Shown here: piece after piece, positions 55,433-64,000 of the stretch
How the letters are laid out: each line of letters starts with the position of its first letter
How positions within the stretch are numbered: the first letter of the stretch is position 1
Assembly (NCBI RefSeq): GCF_004362405.1
Contig: NZ_SNXE01000007.1
Span: 62,001-126,000, forward strand
Origin: Roseateles asaccharophilus
GTDB lineage: Bacteria; Pseudomonadota; Gammaproteobacteria; Burkholderiales; Burkholderiaceae_C
Direction: 5' to 3'
Length of the DNA: 64,000 nt
Program-made: the position numbers and the translations under genes
Notes under the pieces: generated by a model
Database searches by the model: none
The model's input: only the letters and a program-made list of their open reading frames with translations
Told to the model about the DNA's origin: nothing

Positions 55433-56374
55433 TCAGCCCAGGAGGTTCTTGGCCTCGGCCAGGGAGGCCGGGTCCAGCACGGTGCAGCTCTGCAGCTCGG
55501 CGTCGATACGCTTGACCATGCCGGCCAGCACCTTGCCGGGGCCGCACTCGATGACGTGCGTCAGGCCGCTGGCCTTGAGCGCCTGCACCACCTCGACCCA
55601 GCGCACGGGGCCAAAGGCCTGGCGGTAGAGCGCGTCACGCAGGGCGTCGGCACTGTCGGTGACGGCCACATCGATATTGTTCACCACCGGGAAGGCCTGA
55701 GCGGCGAAGCTGATCTCGGCCAGCTTGGTGCGCAGCACCTCGGCGGCGGGTTTCATCAGGCTGCTGTGGAAGGGCGCGGACACCGGCAGGGGCAGCGCGC
55801 GCTTGGCACCCGCGGCCTTGAGCAGCTCGGCAGCTTTCTCGGCACCGGCCTTGCTGCCGGCAATCACGGTCTGCTTGGGGTCGTTGAAGTTGACGGCCTC
55901 GATGACCTCGCCGCTCTCGGCCGCGGCCTGAGCACAGCCGGCGCGCACGGCCTCGCCGTCCAGACCCAGGATGGCATACATGGCGCCTGCGCCCACCGGC
56001 ACGGCCTGCTGCATGGCCTGGGCGCGCAGACGCACCAGGGGCAGTGCCTGGCCCAGGCTCAGCGCACCGGCGGCCACCAGGGCCGTGTACTCGCCCAGCG
56101 AGTGGCCGGCGGCCGCAGAGGGCTGCAGACCGGTTTCGGCCATCCAGGCGCGGTAGCAGGCGATGCCGGCGGTCAGCATCACGGGCTGGGTGTTGGTGGT
56201 CAGGTCCAGCTGGTCCTTGGGGCCGTTCTTGATCAGGGCGCCAATGTCCTCGCCCAGGGCCTCGGAGGCCTCGGCCAGGGTGCGCAGCACCTCGGGGTGA
56301 TCACCCCAGGCATCCAGCATGCCCACGGCCTGGGAGCCCTGGCCGGGAAAGACGAAAGCAAACTTCGCAGTCAT
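55433..56374 (-). CDS. fabD: malonyl-CoA:ACP transacylase
   Basis: A 313-residue transacylase that loads malonate onto AcpP. FVFPGQGSQAVGM, the nucleophile Ser in GHSLGEYTALVAAGAL, and SAPFHSSLM with the catalytic His are visible. It lies 23 bases after fabH. Confidence 0.97.
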   Translation of the reverse strand: MTAKFAFVFPGQGSQAVGMLDAWGDHPEVLRTLAEASEALGEDIGALIKNGPKDQLDLTTNTQPVMLTAGIACYRAWMAETGLQPSAAAGHSLGEYTALVAAGALSLGQALPLVRLRAQAMQQAVPVGAGAMYAILGLDGEAVRAGCAQAAAESGEVIEAVNFNDPKQTVIAGSKAGAEKAAELLKAAGAKRALPLPVSAPFHSSLMKPAAEVLRTKLAEISFAAQAFPVVNNIDVAVTDSADALRDALYRQAFGPVRWVEVVQALKASGLTHVIECGPGKVLAGMVKRIDAELQSCTVLDPASLAEAKNLLG

Positions 56375-56397
56375 GTGTTCTTGTCTCGTGGCTTGAA

Positions 56398-57396
56398 TCA
56401 GAAGTCCAGCAGCACGGCGCCCCAGGTGAAGCCGCCGCCCACACCTTCCAGCAGCACGGTCTGGCCGCGCTGGATCTTGCCGCTGCGCACCGCGGCGTCC
56501 AGCGCCAGCGGGATGGAAGCGGCCGAGGTATTGCCATGCTCATCAACGGTGACGATGAGCTTGTCCAGCGACATCCTCAGCTTCTTGGCGGTGCCCTGCA
56601 TGATGCGGATATTGGCCTGGTGCGGGATCAGCCAGTCGATGTCGGCATCGGTCTTGCCGGCCTTCTCGAGCACCGAGCGCGCCACCTTCTCCAGCACGCT
56701 CACCGCCAGCTTGAAGACGCCCTGCCCGTCCATCTTCAGGAAGGGATGGCCGGTCACCGCGCCGCCCGCCACCTGGCCGGGTACGCAGAGGATGTCCACA
56801 TGGCGGCCATCGGCATGCAGCTCGGAGGCCAGAATGCCCGGCGTCTCGGAGGCGCCCAGCACCACGGCGCCGGCGCCATCGCCGAAGAGCACGCAGGTGG
56901 TGCGGTCCTTGAAGTCCAGGATGCGCGAGAAGACCTCGGCGCCCACCACCAGGGCCTTGCTCGCGGCGCCACTCTTGATCATGGCGTCGGCCACGGTCAG
57001 GGCGTAGACGAAACCCGAGCAGACGGCCTGCACATCAAAGGCCGCGCAGCCCGCCACGCCGAGCTTGCGCTGCAGCAGCGCGGCGGTGGAGGGAAAGACC
57101 ATGTCGGGCGTCGAGGTCGCGACGATGATCAGGTCGATGTCCTCGGCCGTGATGCCGGCCGACTCCAGGGCCGCACGGGCCGCCGGCAGGGCGAGGTCGC
57201 TGGACGTGACCTCGGGCGCCGCGAAGTGGCGCGCCCGGATGCCGGTGCGCTCGACGATCCATTCGTCCGAGGTCTCAATGCCGTCGCGTGCCAAACGCTC
57301 GCTCAGCTCTGCATTGCTCAGCCGCTGCGGCGGCAGAAAGCTGCCGGTGCCGAGGATGCGGGAATAACGGGGTGAAGATGTGGAAGAGGCGCTCAT
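56398..57396 (-). CDS. fabH: 3-oxoacyl-ACP synthase III
   Basis: A 332-residue initiating condensing enzyme. The catalytic Cys is in [13 protein letters not shown] (about residue 120), His in [11 protein letters not shown] and Asn in [12 protein letters not shown]. It joins acetyl-CoA and malonyl-ACP. The ATG at 57396 overlaps the plsX stop by four bases. Confidence 0.97.
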   Translation of the reverse strand: MSASSTSSPRYSRILGTGSFLPPQRLSNAELSERLARDGIETSDEWIVERTGIRARHFAAPEVTSSDLALPAARAALESAGITAEDIDLIIVATSTPDMVFPSTAALLQRKLGVAGCAAFDVQAVCSGFVYALTVADAMIKSGAASKALVVGAEVFSRILDFKDRTTCVLFGDGAGAVVLGASETPGILASELHADGRHVDILCVPGQVAGGAVTGHPFLKMDGQGVFKLAVSVLEKVARSVLEKAGKTDADIDWLIPHQANIRIMQGTAKKLRMSLDKLIVTVDEHGNTSAASIPLALDAAVRSGKIQRGQTVLLEGVGGGFTWGAVLLDF

Positions 57397-58499
57397 GCAG
57401 CTTGTGAGGCCGTTTGCGGCCCCTTGTCTCCTGCATCGCCATCGACCTGGGCAGGCGTGGCCTGCAGCGTGGCGATGATGCGGTCGTGAACCCGGTCCAA
57501 CAACCGGTTACGGGCGGCATCATACGCCCGGTTCAGCGCCTGCTCGAAAGCGAAGGCGTCGGCCGAGCCGTGGCTCTTGAAGACCAGGCCACGCAGGCCC
57601 AGCAGCGCCGCGCCGTTGAAGCGGCGGTGATCCAGGCGGTGCTTGAAGCGCTTGAGCACGGGCAGAGCCAACAAAGCCGCGGCCTTGCTCAGGGGGCTAC
57701 GACCGAACTCCTCGCGCAGCATGGTGCTGATCATGGTGGCCAGTCCCTCGGAAGTCTTGAGGGCCACATTGCCCACAAAACCGTCGCAGACCACCAGATC
57801 GGTCGTGCCCTTGAAGATGTCATTGCCTTCCACATTGCCGTGGAAGTTGAGCAGGCCCGCGGCACCGGCATCGCGCAGCAGTTCGCCGGCGCGCTTGATG
57901 GTCTCGCTGCCCTTGATCACTTCCTCGCCGATGTTCAAGAGGCCCACGCTGGGCTCCTCGCGCCCCTCGACGGCGGCCACCAGGGCCGAGCCCATCAGGG
58001 CGAACTGCAGCAGATGCTCGGCCGTGCAGTCCACATTGGCCCCCAGATCCAGCACCGTGGTGTAACGCCCGGTCTGGTTGGGCATGACAGTGGCGATGGC
58101 CGGACGGTCGATGCCGTCCAGGGTCTTGAGCAGGTAGCGGGCCACGGCCATCAGCGCCCCGGTATTGCCAGCCGAGACGCAGACCTGGGCGGCCGCGGGC
58201 GCGCCGTCGGTCGCCTTGAGCTGCTGAATGGCCACGCGCATGGACGAATCCTTTTTGCGGCGCAGCGCCACCTCGACCGGATCGTCCATGGTCACCACCT
58301 CGCTGGCGGCCACGATGGTGCAGCGAGGCCAAGCGGCCGCATCGGCCAGGGCTTCGGGGCGCCCCACCAGGAGCAACTCGGCCTGCGGGTGCGCAGCGAG
58401 GAAGGCCCGGCAGGCCGGCAAGGTCACGGAAGGCCCGTGATCACCCCCCATGCAGTCGACGGAAAGACGCACGGGCTGGCTGGAATCGTAGGAATGCAT
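57393..58499 (-). CDS. plsX: phosphate acyltransferase PlsX
   Basis: A 368-residue enzyme making acyl-phosphate from acyl-ACP for phospholipid synthesis. Family segments [37 protein letters not shown] and [15 protein letters not shown] are present. The ATG at 58499 was chosen; the frame to 58571 lacks a ribosome site. It follows rpmF after a terminator-like hairpin at 58614, so it may have its own promoter or be attenuated. Confidence 0.96.
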   Translation of the reverse strand: MHSYDSSQPVRLSVDCMGGDHGPSVTLPACRAFLAAHPQAELLLVGRPEALADAAAWPRCTIVAASEVVTMDDPVEVALRRKKDSSMRVAIQQLKATDGAPAAAQVCVSAGNTGALMAVARYLLKTLDGIDRPAIATVMPNQTGRYTTVLDLGANVDCTAEHLLQFALMGSALVAAVEGREEPSVGLLNIGEEVIKGSETIKRAGELLRDAGAAGLLNFHGNVEGNDIFKGTTDLVVCDGFVGNVALKTSEGLATMISTMLREEFGRSPLSKAAALLALPVLKRFKHRLDHRRFNGAALLGLRGLVFKSHGSADAFAFEQALNRAYDAARNRLLDRVHDRIIATLQATPAQVDGDAGDKGPQTASQAA

Positions 58500-58613
58500 C
58501 AGGGCAGGAAACTGCGGTGCAGGGCTGATGTGTGAAGGCGCGACCTTACGCGAGGCCACGGTGAGCGACAAGCGGGCTCACCCGCAAGCGAAAGCAAAGG
58601 CACAAACACAAAA

Positions 58614-58641
58614 ACCCGGCACCGCAGCATGCAGTCCGGGT
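58614..58641 (-). terminator. terminator or attenuator between rpmF and plsX
   Basis: ACCCGG/CCGGGT outer arms with a GCA/TGC inner pair, followed on the minus strand by TTTTTG. It lies after rpmF and before plsX, so it would reduce read-through from ribosomal-protein transcription into the fab genes. Confidence 0.65.
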
Positions 58642-58689
58642 CTTGCTTACCTGCTTCCTGGCACCGCGGTAAGGCGGCGCAAGCAAGAT

Positions 58690-58872
58690 TTAGGCGTCAG
58701 CCTTGGTCTTCAGGACCTTGCGGCCACGGTAGAAGCCGTTGGGGCTGATGTGGTGACGCAGATGCACTTCACCGGTGGTCGGTTCAATCGCGGTGCCCGG
58801 GTTCACCAGAGCATTGTGCGAACGGTGCATGCCACGCTTGGAAGGCGACTTCTTGTTTTGCTGAACGGCCAT
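58690..58872 (-). CDS. rpmF: 50S ribosomal protein L32
   Basis: A 60-residue basic protein beginning [20 protein letters not shown]. It lacks Cys, so it is the zinc-independent form. Its position between yceD and plsX is the classical proteobacterial arrangement. AGGAGAA lies just before the ATG at 58872. Confidence 0.97.
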   Translation of the reverse strand: MAVQQNKKSPSKRGMHRSHNALVNPGTAIEPTTGEVHLRHHISPNGFYRGRKVLKTKADA

Positions 58873-59078
58873 GATTTTCTCCTAGGGCTTCGGTGCCTGA
58901 GGCTCGCATGCCAGACCCTCTCGGATCCGCTACCGCCGCCCCATGATTCGACAGTTGTTCGACGCTTTTTGCGCTCGTCGACAAGAGCGCCCGGCGACCG
59001 CTGCACACACAGGCTTCGCACCCACATGTCAGGCAGCCAAGCTGCCCACCAACGACCCTATTACCGGGAAAGCCCGAA

Positions 59079-59087
59079 AGTGTAGCA
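59079..59087 (-). promoter_or_regulatory. possible extended -10 for rpmF
   Basis: On the minus strand TGC-TACACT reads as an extended -10 element, in the 250-base gap between yceD and rpmF. No good -35 is seen, and the rest of the gap shows no gene. Confidence 0.35.
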
Positions 59088-59122
59088 CAAGCCAGCCGAC
59101 ATGCCTAGCCGGCGGATCGTGC

Positions 59123-59695
59123 TCACTTCTTCTTCAACGCCGCCAGCACCGCAAAAGGATTGGGCTTCTCACTCTCGGCCTGCTCCAACTCGGCCTCGCC
59201 CACCGCCTGGGGCAGGACTTCCGGACAGACCTCGTGGCGCGGCACCAGGGGCAGGTCCAGCAGCAACTCATCCTCGACCAGCTCTTGCAGATCCAGGGCC
59301 CGCGTCAGGGCCAGCACCTCGTCCTCGCTGTCGGCATCGAGCTCGGCAGCCTCGGCCTCGTCACGCACAAAACGGAACCAGCGCGAGAACTGCAGGTTTT
59401 CGCGCACCGGCTGTAAGCAGCGCTGGCAGCTCAGGGCCACCTCGGCCGAAGCCTCCAGCAGCATCCAGGTCTGAGCCTCGCCACCGCGCGGCTGGCGCAG
59501 CTCGCCGCGCACCGACCACTGAACGGGCGACCAGCCCGCCGCTGGTGCCTCGGGCGCGGCCGCCTCGGCCAGGCGCTCCAGCTCGACGGCCGGCCATTCG
59601 CCGGACAAAGACTGACCATCACGGGCCAGGGCGGCCACATCGAGCTTGCGGGGAGAAGGCGGCTTGCTGGCGCCGCGGGCACTGCGCGTATTCAT
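59123..59695 (-). CDS. YceD/DUF177 family protein
   Basis: A 190-residue acidic protein. Of the DUF177 cysteine motifs, CQRCLQPV is intact but the second site is reduced to a single Cys (EVCPEVLP). The family is tied to 23S rRNA/L32 accumulation in plants and bacteria. It is the first gene of the rpmF-fab block. The ATG at 59695 was taken because the longer frame would overlap the divergent maf start. Confidence 0.88.
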   Translation of the reverse strand: MNTRSARGASKPPSPRKLDVAALARDGQSLSGEWPAVELERLAEAAAPEAPAAGWSPVQWSVRGELRQPRGGEAQTWMLLEASAEVALSCQRCLQPVRENLQFSRWFRFVRDEAEAAELDADSEDEVLALTRALDLQELVEDELLLDLPLVPRHEVCPEVLPQAVGEAELEQAESEKPNPFAVLAALKKK

Positions 59696-59743
59696 GCCCG
59701 CAAGTGTAGAGGGCCGCCCGAGCGCGATGGGACAATGCCGCAC

Positions 59744-60364
59744 ATGTCATCACCCGCCCGCCACGCGCCGCAGCGCCTGATCCTGGGCAGCAGCTCCACC
59801 TACCGGCGCGAGCTGCTGCAGCGCCTGCGCCTGCCTTTCGAATGCCACAGCCCCTCCATCGACGAGAGTCCTCTGCCCGGCGAAGCCCCGTCCGACACAG
59901 CCCGGCGCCTGGCCCTGGCCAAGGCCCGAGCCGTGGCCGTGCAGCAGCCGGGCGCCGTGGTGATCGGCTCGGACCAGGTGGCCGAGCTCGATGGGCAAGC
60001 CCTGGGTAAGCCGGGCAGCCACGAACGCGCCGTGGCCCAGCTGCGCGCCATGAGCGGCCGGCAGCTTCAATTCCACACTGCGGTGGCCGTGCTGGATGCG
60101 CAAGGCCAATGCGTGGGCGAGGCCCTCAGCACCGTGCGGGTGCGGCTGCGCGTGCTCAGCGAGGCCGAGATCGAGCACTATCTGCGCGCCGAGCAGCCCT
60201 ATGACTGCGCCGGCAGCGCCAAGGTCGAGGGCCTGGGCATCACCTTGCTGGAGGCCGTGGAGTCCGACGACCCCACCGCCCTGATCGGGCTGCCGCTGAT
60301 CGCCACCACCACCCTGTTGCGCCGCGCGGGCTTTGCCCTGCCCGGCACCGGAACCACCGCATGA
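59744..60364 (+). CDS. Maf-family nucleotide pyrophosphatase
   Basis: A 206-residue Maf/YceF-type enzyme that hydrolyses non-canonical or modified nucleoside triphosphates. LILGSSSTYRRELLQRL, VIGSDQVAELDGQALGKP and CAGSAKVEGLGITLL are conserved. E. coli also has yceF next to yceD-rpmF, but divergent. ATG at 59744, or 59735. Its stop overlaps the next start (ATGA). Confidence 0.92.
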   Translation: MSSPARHAPQRLILGSSSTYRRELLQRLRLPFECHSPSIDESPLPGEAPSDTARRLALAKARAVAVQQPGAVVIGSDQVAELDGQALGKPGSHERAVAQLRAMSGRQLQFHTAVAVLDAQGQCVGEALSTVRVRLRVLSEAEIEHYLRAEQPYDCAGSAKVEGLGITLLEAVESDDPTALIGLPLIATTTLLRRAGFALPGTGTTA

Positions 60365-61167
60365 ACGCCAAGCAAGACAAGCCGACCGGGCGGCTCTACC
60401 TGATGCCCAACACCCTGGACTTCGGCGTGCCGGGTGCCGAGATGCCGCTGGACCATGTGCTGCCGCGCCTGGCCCTGGAGGTGGCAGCCCGCCTGCGCTG
60501 CTGGGTGGCGGAGAACGCCAAGACCACGCGCGCCTTTTTGAAGCGGGTGGACGCCCTGTGCCCGCTGCAGCAGCCCCTGCAAAGCGTGCAGATCGCCGAG
60601 CTGCCCCGCCCCCCAAAGGGCGGCGGCGCACACAAGCCGCTCAAGGACGCGCAGTCCGGCGGCGGCAAGAATGAGTGGCAAGCCCTGCTCGCCCCCGCCC
60701 TTCAGGGCGAGGACCTGGGCCTGATCTCGGAGGCCGGCCTGCCCGCCATTGCCGACCCCGGCGCCCAGCTGGTCGCCGCAGCCCATGCGGCACAGATCGA
60801 GGTGGTGCCGCTCGCCGGCCCCAGCTCGCTGCTGATGGGCCTGGCGGCCAGCGGCCTGAACGGGCAGAGCTTTGCCTTTGTGGGCTATCTGCCCGTGGAG
60901 GCTGCGGCACGGGTGGCGCGCATCCGCGAGCTGGAGGCCCTGTCGGCCCGCCAGCAGCAGAGCCAGCTGATGATCGAGACGCCCTACCGCAACGAGGCCT
61001 TGCTGCAGGCCCTGCTGGGCGCGCTAAAGCCACAGACGAGGCTGTCGGTCAGCTGTGGCCTGAGCCTGGCTCAGGGCTTCACCCGAAGCACCACGGTGGC
61101 GCAGTGGCGCGCTCAGCCCGCCGCCTTGCCCGACAAGGTACCTGCCGTGTTCGCGCTGCTTGCTTGA
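60361..61167 (+). CDS. RsmI-like SAM-dependent methyltransferase (tetrapyrrole methylase fold)
   Basis: A 268-residue protein with the fold of RsmI. ENAKTTRAFLKR, SEAGLPAIADPGAQLVAAAH and VVPLAGPSSLLMGLAASGL match RsmI landmarks, but the N-terminus reads LYLMPNTLDFG rather than LYLVATPIGN, and a Gly/Lys-rich insert (about 80-102) is present. It is therefore probably a paralogue rather than the true 16S rRNA C1402 methyltransferase. It is coupled to maf by a four-base overlap. Confidence 0.85.
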   Translation: MNAKQDKPTGRLYLMPNTLDFGVPGAEMPLDHVLPRLALEVAARLRCWVAENAKTTRAFLKRVDALCPLQQPLQSVQIAELPRPPKGGGAHKPLKDAQSGGGKNEWQALLAPALQGEDLGLISEAGLPAIADPGAQLVAAAHAAQIEVVPLAGPSSLLMGLAASGLNGQSFAFVGYLPVEAAARVARIRELEALSARQQQSQLMIETPYRNEALLQALLGALKPQTRLSVSCGLSLAQGFTRSTTVAQWRAQPAALPDKVPAVFALLA

Positions 61168-61179
61168 GCCCAGCAAAAA

Positions 61180-61196
61180 GGGCGCCGTCGGCGCCC
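61180..61196 (-). terminator. terminator between methyltransferase and rhlE
   Basis: GGGCGCC/GGCGCCC stem with loop GTC. On the minus strand it is followed by TTTTTG, a good intrinsic terminator for rhlE; on the plus strand only TGTGTCTTT follows. Confidence 0.8.
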
Positions 61197-61221
61197 TGTG
61201 TCTTTATGATGTTGCGCGAGC

Positions 61222-62730
61222 TCAGGGTTGCTGAGCCTCGGCTTGCACCGCCGCCTGAGGCGCCGGCGCAAGCGCGGGCTGGGGCGCCGGCTTGGCGCCG
61301 AAGAGGGCCGCCACCTTCTTCTTGGGCTTGATATAGGGCGAGAGGCCGCCACGGCCGGCTGCAGCCGTGGCCGGCGCCGACTTTTCCCAGGCCGGCTTGG
61401 CATCGTCGGACAGGCTGGGCTCGTAAGGCTTGTCGAAGAAGGGGTCGCGCGAGGCCGGCGCGGGGCGCGGCGCACGCGGCGCGGGGGCGGGGCTGGCCGC
61501 GTAGGACGAAGCACCCGACGACTCGCCATAGCCTTCGCGGCGCGGCGCACGACGCGGACGCTCGTCTTCCAGCTCCAGGGCTTCGAGCTCGATCTTGCGC
61601 TTGGTCAGCTTCTCGATCTCGGCGGTCAGGCGGGCGTCGGCCTTGGTGACCAGGGTGACGGCAATGCCCGAGGCGCCGGCGCGGCCGGTACGACCAATGC
61701 GATGCACATAGTCCTCGGCATTGAAGGGCACGTCGAAGTTGAAGACGGCGGGCAGGTCGGCGATGTCCAGACCACGGGCGGCCACATCGGTACAGACCAG
61801 CACGTCTACCTCGCCGCGCTTGAAGGCGTCCAGGGCCTTGAGGCGCTCGTCCTGGGACTTGTCGCCGTGCAAGGCATTGGTGCGCAGACCATCGCGCTCG
61901 AAGGAACGCGCCAGGCGGGCACAGCCCAGCTTGGAGTTCACAAAGACAATGGCCTGCTTGATCTGGCGCTCGCGCAGGATGTGGATGATGGCGCGACGCT
62001 TGTCGTCGTCTTCCACGCTGAAGAAACGCTGCTCCACGGTAGAGGCCGTGGCATTGGGCCGTGCCACCTCCACCAACTCGGGGTTCTGCAGATAGCTCTG
62101 GGCCAGGCGCTTGATCTCGGGCGAGAAGGTGGCCGAGAACAGCAGGGTCTGGCGCGCCTTGGGCAGGTAGCTCAGGATGCGCTGCAGATCAGGCAGAAAG
62201 CCGATGTCCAGCATGCGGTCGGCTTCGTCCAGCACCACATACTCGACCTGGTTGAGCACCGCGTTCTTGGCCTCGATATGGTCCAGCAGGCGGCCCGGGG
62301 TGGCGATCAGCACCTCAACCCCGCCCTTGAGCTGCAGGGTCTGGGGCTTCATGTCCACGCCGCCAAAGACGCAGGCCACGCGCAGATTGGTGTGCTTGGA
62401 ATAAGCCTTGACGTTGTTGGCCACCTGGTCGGCCAGCTCGCGGGTGGGCGCCAGCACCAGGGCGCGTACCGGGTGCCGGGCCGGTGAGGCGCTGGCGTTT
62501 TCATGCTTGAGCATGCGCTGCAGCAGGGGGATGGAGAAGGCCGCGGTCTTGCCGGTGCCGGTCTGCGCAGCGCCCATCACGTCGCGGCCGCTGAGCACGA
62601 TCGGAATGGCCTTGGCCTGGATCGGCGTCATGGTCGCGTAGCCCTGGTCGGCCACGGCGCGCAGCAGCTTGGCATCCAGCGGCAGCGTGTCGAAGCGGGC
62701 GGGCGGCGGAGTGATGGTTTCTTCGGTCAT
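61222..62730 (-). CDS. rhlE: DEAD-box RNA helicase RhlE-type
   Basis: A 502-residue helicase. Motifs: Q-motif GYATMTPIQ, AQTGTGKT, PTRELADQV, TPGRLLDH, DEAD in VVLDEADRM, SAT, and HRIGRTGRAG. The C-terminus (about 390-502) is a disordered Arg/Pro/Ala tail ending in Gln/Pro-rich sequence, likely an RNA-binding extension. RhlE proteins act in ribosome assembly and mRNA decay with RNase E. ATG at 62730. Confidence 0.94.
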   Translation of the reverse strand: MTEETITPPPARFDTLPLDAKLLRAVADQGYATMTPIQAKAIPIVLSGRDVMGAAQTGTGKTAAFSIPLLQRMLKHENASASPARHPVRALVLAPTRELADQVANNVKAYSKHTNLRVACVFGGVDMKPQTLQLKGGVEVLIATPGRLLDHIEAKNAVLNQVEYVVLDEADRMLDIGFLPDLQRILSYLPKARQTLLFSATFSPEIKRLAQSYLQNPELVEVARPNATASTVEQRFFSVEDDDKRRAIIHILRERQIKQAIVFVNSKLGCARLARSFERDGLRTNALHGDKSQDERLKALDAFKRGEVDVLVCTDVAARGLDIADLPAVFNFDVPFNAEDYVHRIGRTGRAGASGIAVTLVTKADARLTAEIEKLTKRKIELEALELEDERPRRAPRREGYGESSGASSYAASPAPAPRAPRPAPASRDPFFDKPYEPSLSDDAKPAWEKSAPATAAAGRGGLSPYIKPKKKVAALFGAKPAPQPALAPAPQAAVQAEAQQP

Positions 62731-62780
62731 GGGGCGGGATTATCCCCCAGGGCGCTTGTCCAGCGGGATTTCACCAGGGC

Positions 62781-63911
62781 TCAACGCTCGCCCAGGCGTG
62801 ATTTGTCCATGCTGCTTGACGCACGAAACACCAGCCACTTGGGTGTACGGAAACGCACGATGCGCCAATACAGACCCACGTACAGCACGGCAAACACCAG
62901 CATGCAGGCAGCCAGCATGACCGTGGAACGCCAGAACAGCAAAGCCGGCACCAGGGAGGTCAGGCACAGCATCCACAGATAGGGCGCCGTCATGGAGTTG
63001 CGACGGGTCAGCGCACGCGCATCACGCGCACCCACGGCCCAGCGCATGAGCCGGCGATAAATCAGTGAGTGGAGATGGATGCCATCGGGCTCGCCAGGCG
63101 AGGCGTCGCGCAGGAAACGGCGCCGGTAGATGGAGAACACGGTCTCGAACACCGGATAGATGCAGACCATCAGCGGGAACAGGGGCGAGACCTCGGCATG
63201 ACGCGCGATCAGCAGAATGCCAATCTCGGCCAGGAAAAAGCCCATGAAATAGGCGCCGCCGTCCCCCAGGAAAATCAGGCCGGCCGGGTAATTCCAGACA
63301 AAGAAGCCCAGGATGGCGCCTACCCCAGCCAGAGCCCACAGCGTCAGCTCCGTGTCACCCAGCTGGTAAGCCACATAGGCAAACACCAGCAACATCAGGC
63401 TGACGCACATGGAGGAGAGACCATTGAAGCCATCGATGATGTTCACCGAATTGGCCACACCCGCCACCACAAAAACCGTGACCAGGGTGGCACCCACGGT
63501 GGTGGCCACCACCCAGTCCAAGCCGGGAATGTCGGTGCGCGTGATCAAGGCGCCGAGAAATGTGCCCCCAAGCGCCGCCGACACGGCCGTGGCCAGCAAA
63601 CGCTTGGCCGGCGATACGCGCTTGGTGAAATCCTCCACCAAGCCCGCACCGAAGGCCGGCAGGCCGCACAGCAGGATCAGCAGACCCAGATGCTCGTACG
63701 GCATCGAATCCAAGCCGAACCCCAGCAGCACGCAGGCCGCCAAGCCCGAGAAAATGCCCACACCCCCGATGCGAGGCACGGGACGGGCATGGAACTTCTG
63801 AGGACCGGAAAGATCATGGTCCGCCGAGAGATGCCCATGTTTGGCCGACGAATGGACCACCAGCAGCGTTACAGCCGCCGCGACCACAAAGGAAACGAGC
63901 AGGAACAACAT
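62781..63911 (-). CDS. WecA/MraY-type undecaprenyl-phosphate sugar-phosphate transferase
   Basis: A 376-residue integral membrane protein with about ten to eleven helices. Family motifs: EDFTKRVSPAKRL (first Asp region), NSVNIIDGFNGLSS, FLGDGGAYFMGF and HLHSLIYRR (His-containing loop). These enzymes transfer a UDP-sugar phosphate (often GlcNAc-1-P) to undecaprenyl phosphate to start O-antigen or exopolysaccharide. The Arg-rich HLHS loop favours the WecA/TagO branch over MraY. ATG at 63911. It might serve the exopolysaccharide system implied by the PEP-CTERM protein, which is inference. Confidence 0.9.
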   Translation of the reverse strand: MLFLLVSFVVAAAVTLLVVHSSAKHGHLSADHDLSGPQKFHARPVPRIGGVGIFSGLAACVLLGFGLDSMPYEHLGLLILLCGLPAFGAGLVEDFTKRVSPAKRLLATAVSAALGGTFLGALITRTDIPGLDWVVATTVGATLVTVFVVAGVANSVNIIDGFNGLSSMCVSLMLLVFAYVAYQLGDTELTLWALAGVGAILGFFVWNYPAGLIFLGDGGAYFMGFFLAEIGILLIARHAEVSPLFPLMVCIYPVFETVFSIYRRRFLRDASPGEPDGIHLHSLIYRRLMRWAVGARDARALTRRNSMTAPYLWMLCLTSLVPALLFWRSTVMLAACMLVFAVLYVGLYWRIVRFRTPKWLVFRASSSMDKSRLGER

Positions 63912-64000
63912 ATGGCCGCGAGTGTACGGGCCGATCCCCAAAAAGCCGGCCCCGAGCAGACCAAACCGCCCCTTAGAATGTCGCGCCTAGCTCACACCCG
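63912..64000. other. window end, likely divergent promoter region
   Basis: Contains a plus-strand TAGAAT (63974-63979) that could be a -10 for a gene beyond the edge. No coding frame can be supported. Confidence 0.35.

Overview
The window is GC-rich chromosomal DNA (about two-thirds G+C by eye) from a betaproteobacterium, most likely of the order Burkholderiales near the Roseateles/Rubrivivax/Leptothrix group. The evidence is the long collinear block yceD-rpmF-plsX-fabHDG-acpP-fabF-degQ-lepA-lepB-rnc-era-recO-pdxJ-acpS, the divergent rluC/rne pair, a PEP-CTERM sorting signal, and a Burkholderiales-style purine locus (puuD, guaD, xdhAB). No rRNA, tRNA, insertion sequence, prophage or CRISPR array is visible. 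The species assignment is inference.

Layout. 1-3.8 kb: a ChaN-like lipoprotein cut by the window edge, a PEP-CTERM choice-of-anchor A protein, a Sel1/SLT lytic transglycosylase and a class I glutamine amidotransferase. 3.8-12.1 kb: a complete minus-strand kdp operon for high-affinity K+ uptake, read from a 31-residue membrane micro-ORF through kdpF, A, B, C, D and E, with a KdpE-box-like sequence upstream. 12.2-20.4 kb: a renalase-like FAD oxidoreductase, urate hydroxylase puuD, an unknown small protein, a serine beta-lactamase-like hydrolase, a TonB-dependent receptor and an AraC/GyrI-like regulator. 20.6-31.7 kb: the purine locus, where lysR-guaD and a BMP-type ABC transporter run leftward and xdhA-xdhB run rightward from a shared control region. 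31.7-36.7 kb: an M48 protease, a cysteine-free Crp/Fnr regulator, a glycerate 2-kinase and a DUF4124 protein. 36.6-43.4 kb: the rluC-HAD-Rieske-S49 operon, divergent from rne, which has a gene-free leader region of about 0.6 kb. 43.5-59.7 kb: the fatty-acid/translation/RNA-processing superoperon, entirely on the minus strand. 59.7-64 kb: maf, an RsmI-like methyltransferase, rhlE and a WecA/MraY-type glycosyltransferase.

How it works together. The purine genes form a plausible chain: ABC uptake of purines, guanine to xanthine by GuaD, xanthine to urate by XdhAB, and urate oxidation by membrane PuuD passing electrons to its cytochrome c domain. The fab block supplies acyl-ACP and phospholipid precursors and is followed by envelope quality control (DegQ), signal peptidase, LepA, and RNase III/Era ribosome maturation. 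Usual partners that are absent include rpoE-rseA-rseB between fabF and degQ, and xdhC after xdhB. I found no convincing new multi-gene defence or mobile system. The most interesting items are small: the ORF ahead of kdpF, the hairpin abutting the pdxJ start, the tandem hairpins in the lepA leader, the rne leader, and candidate operators in the purine regions.
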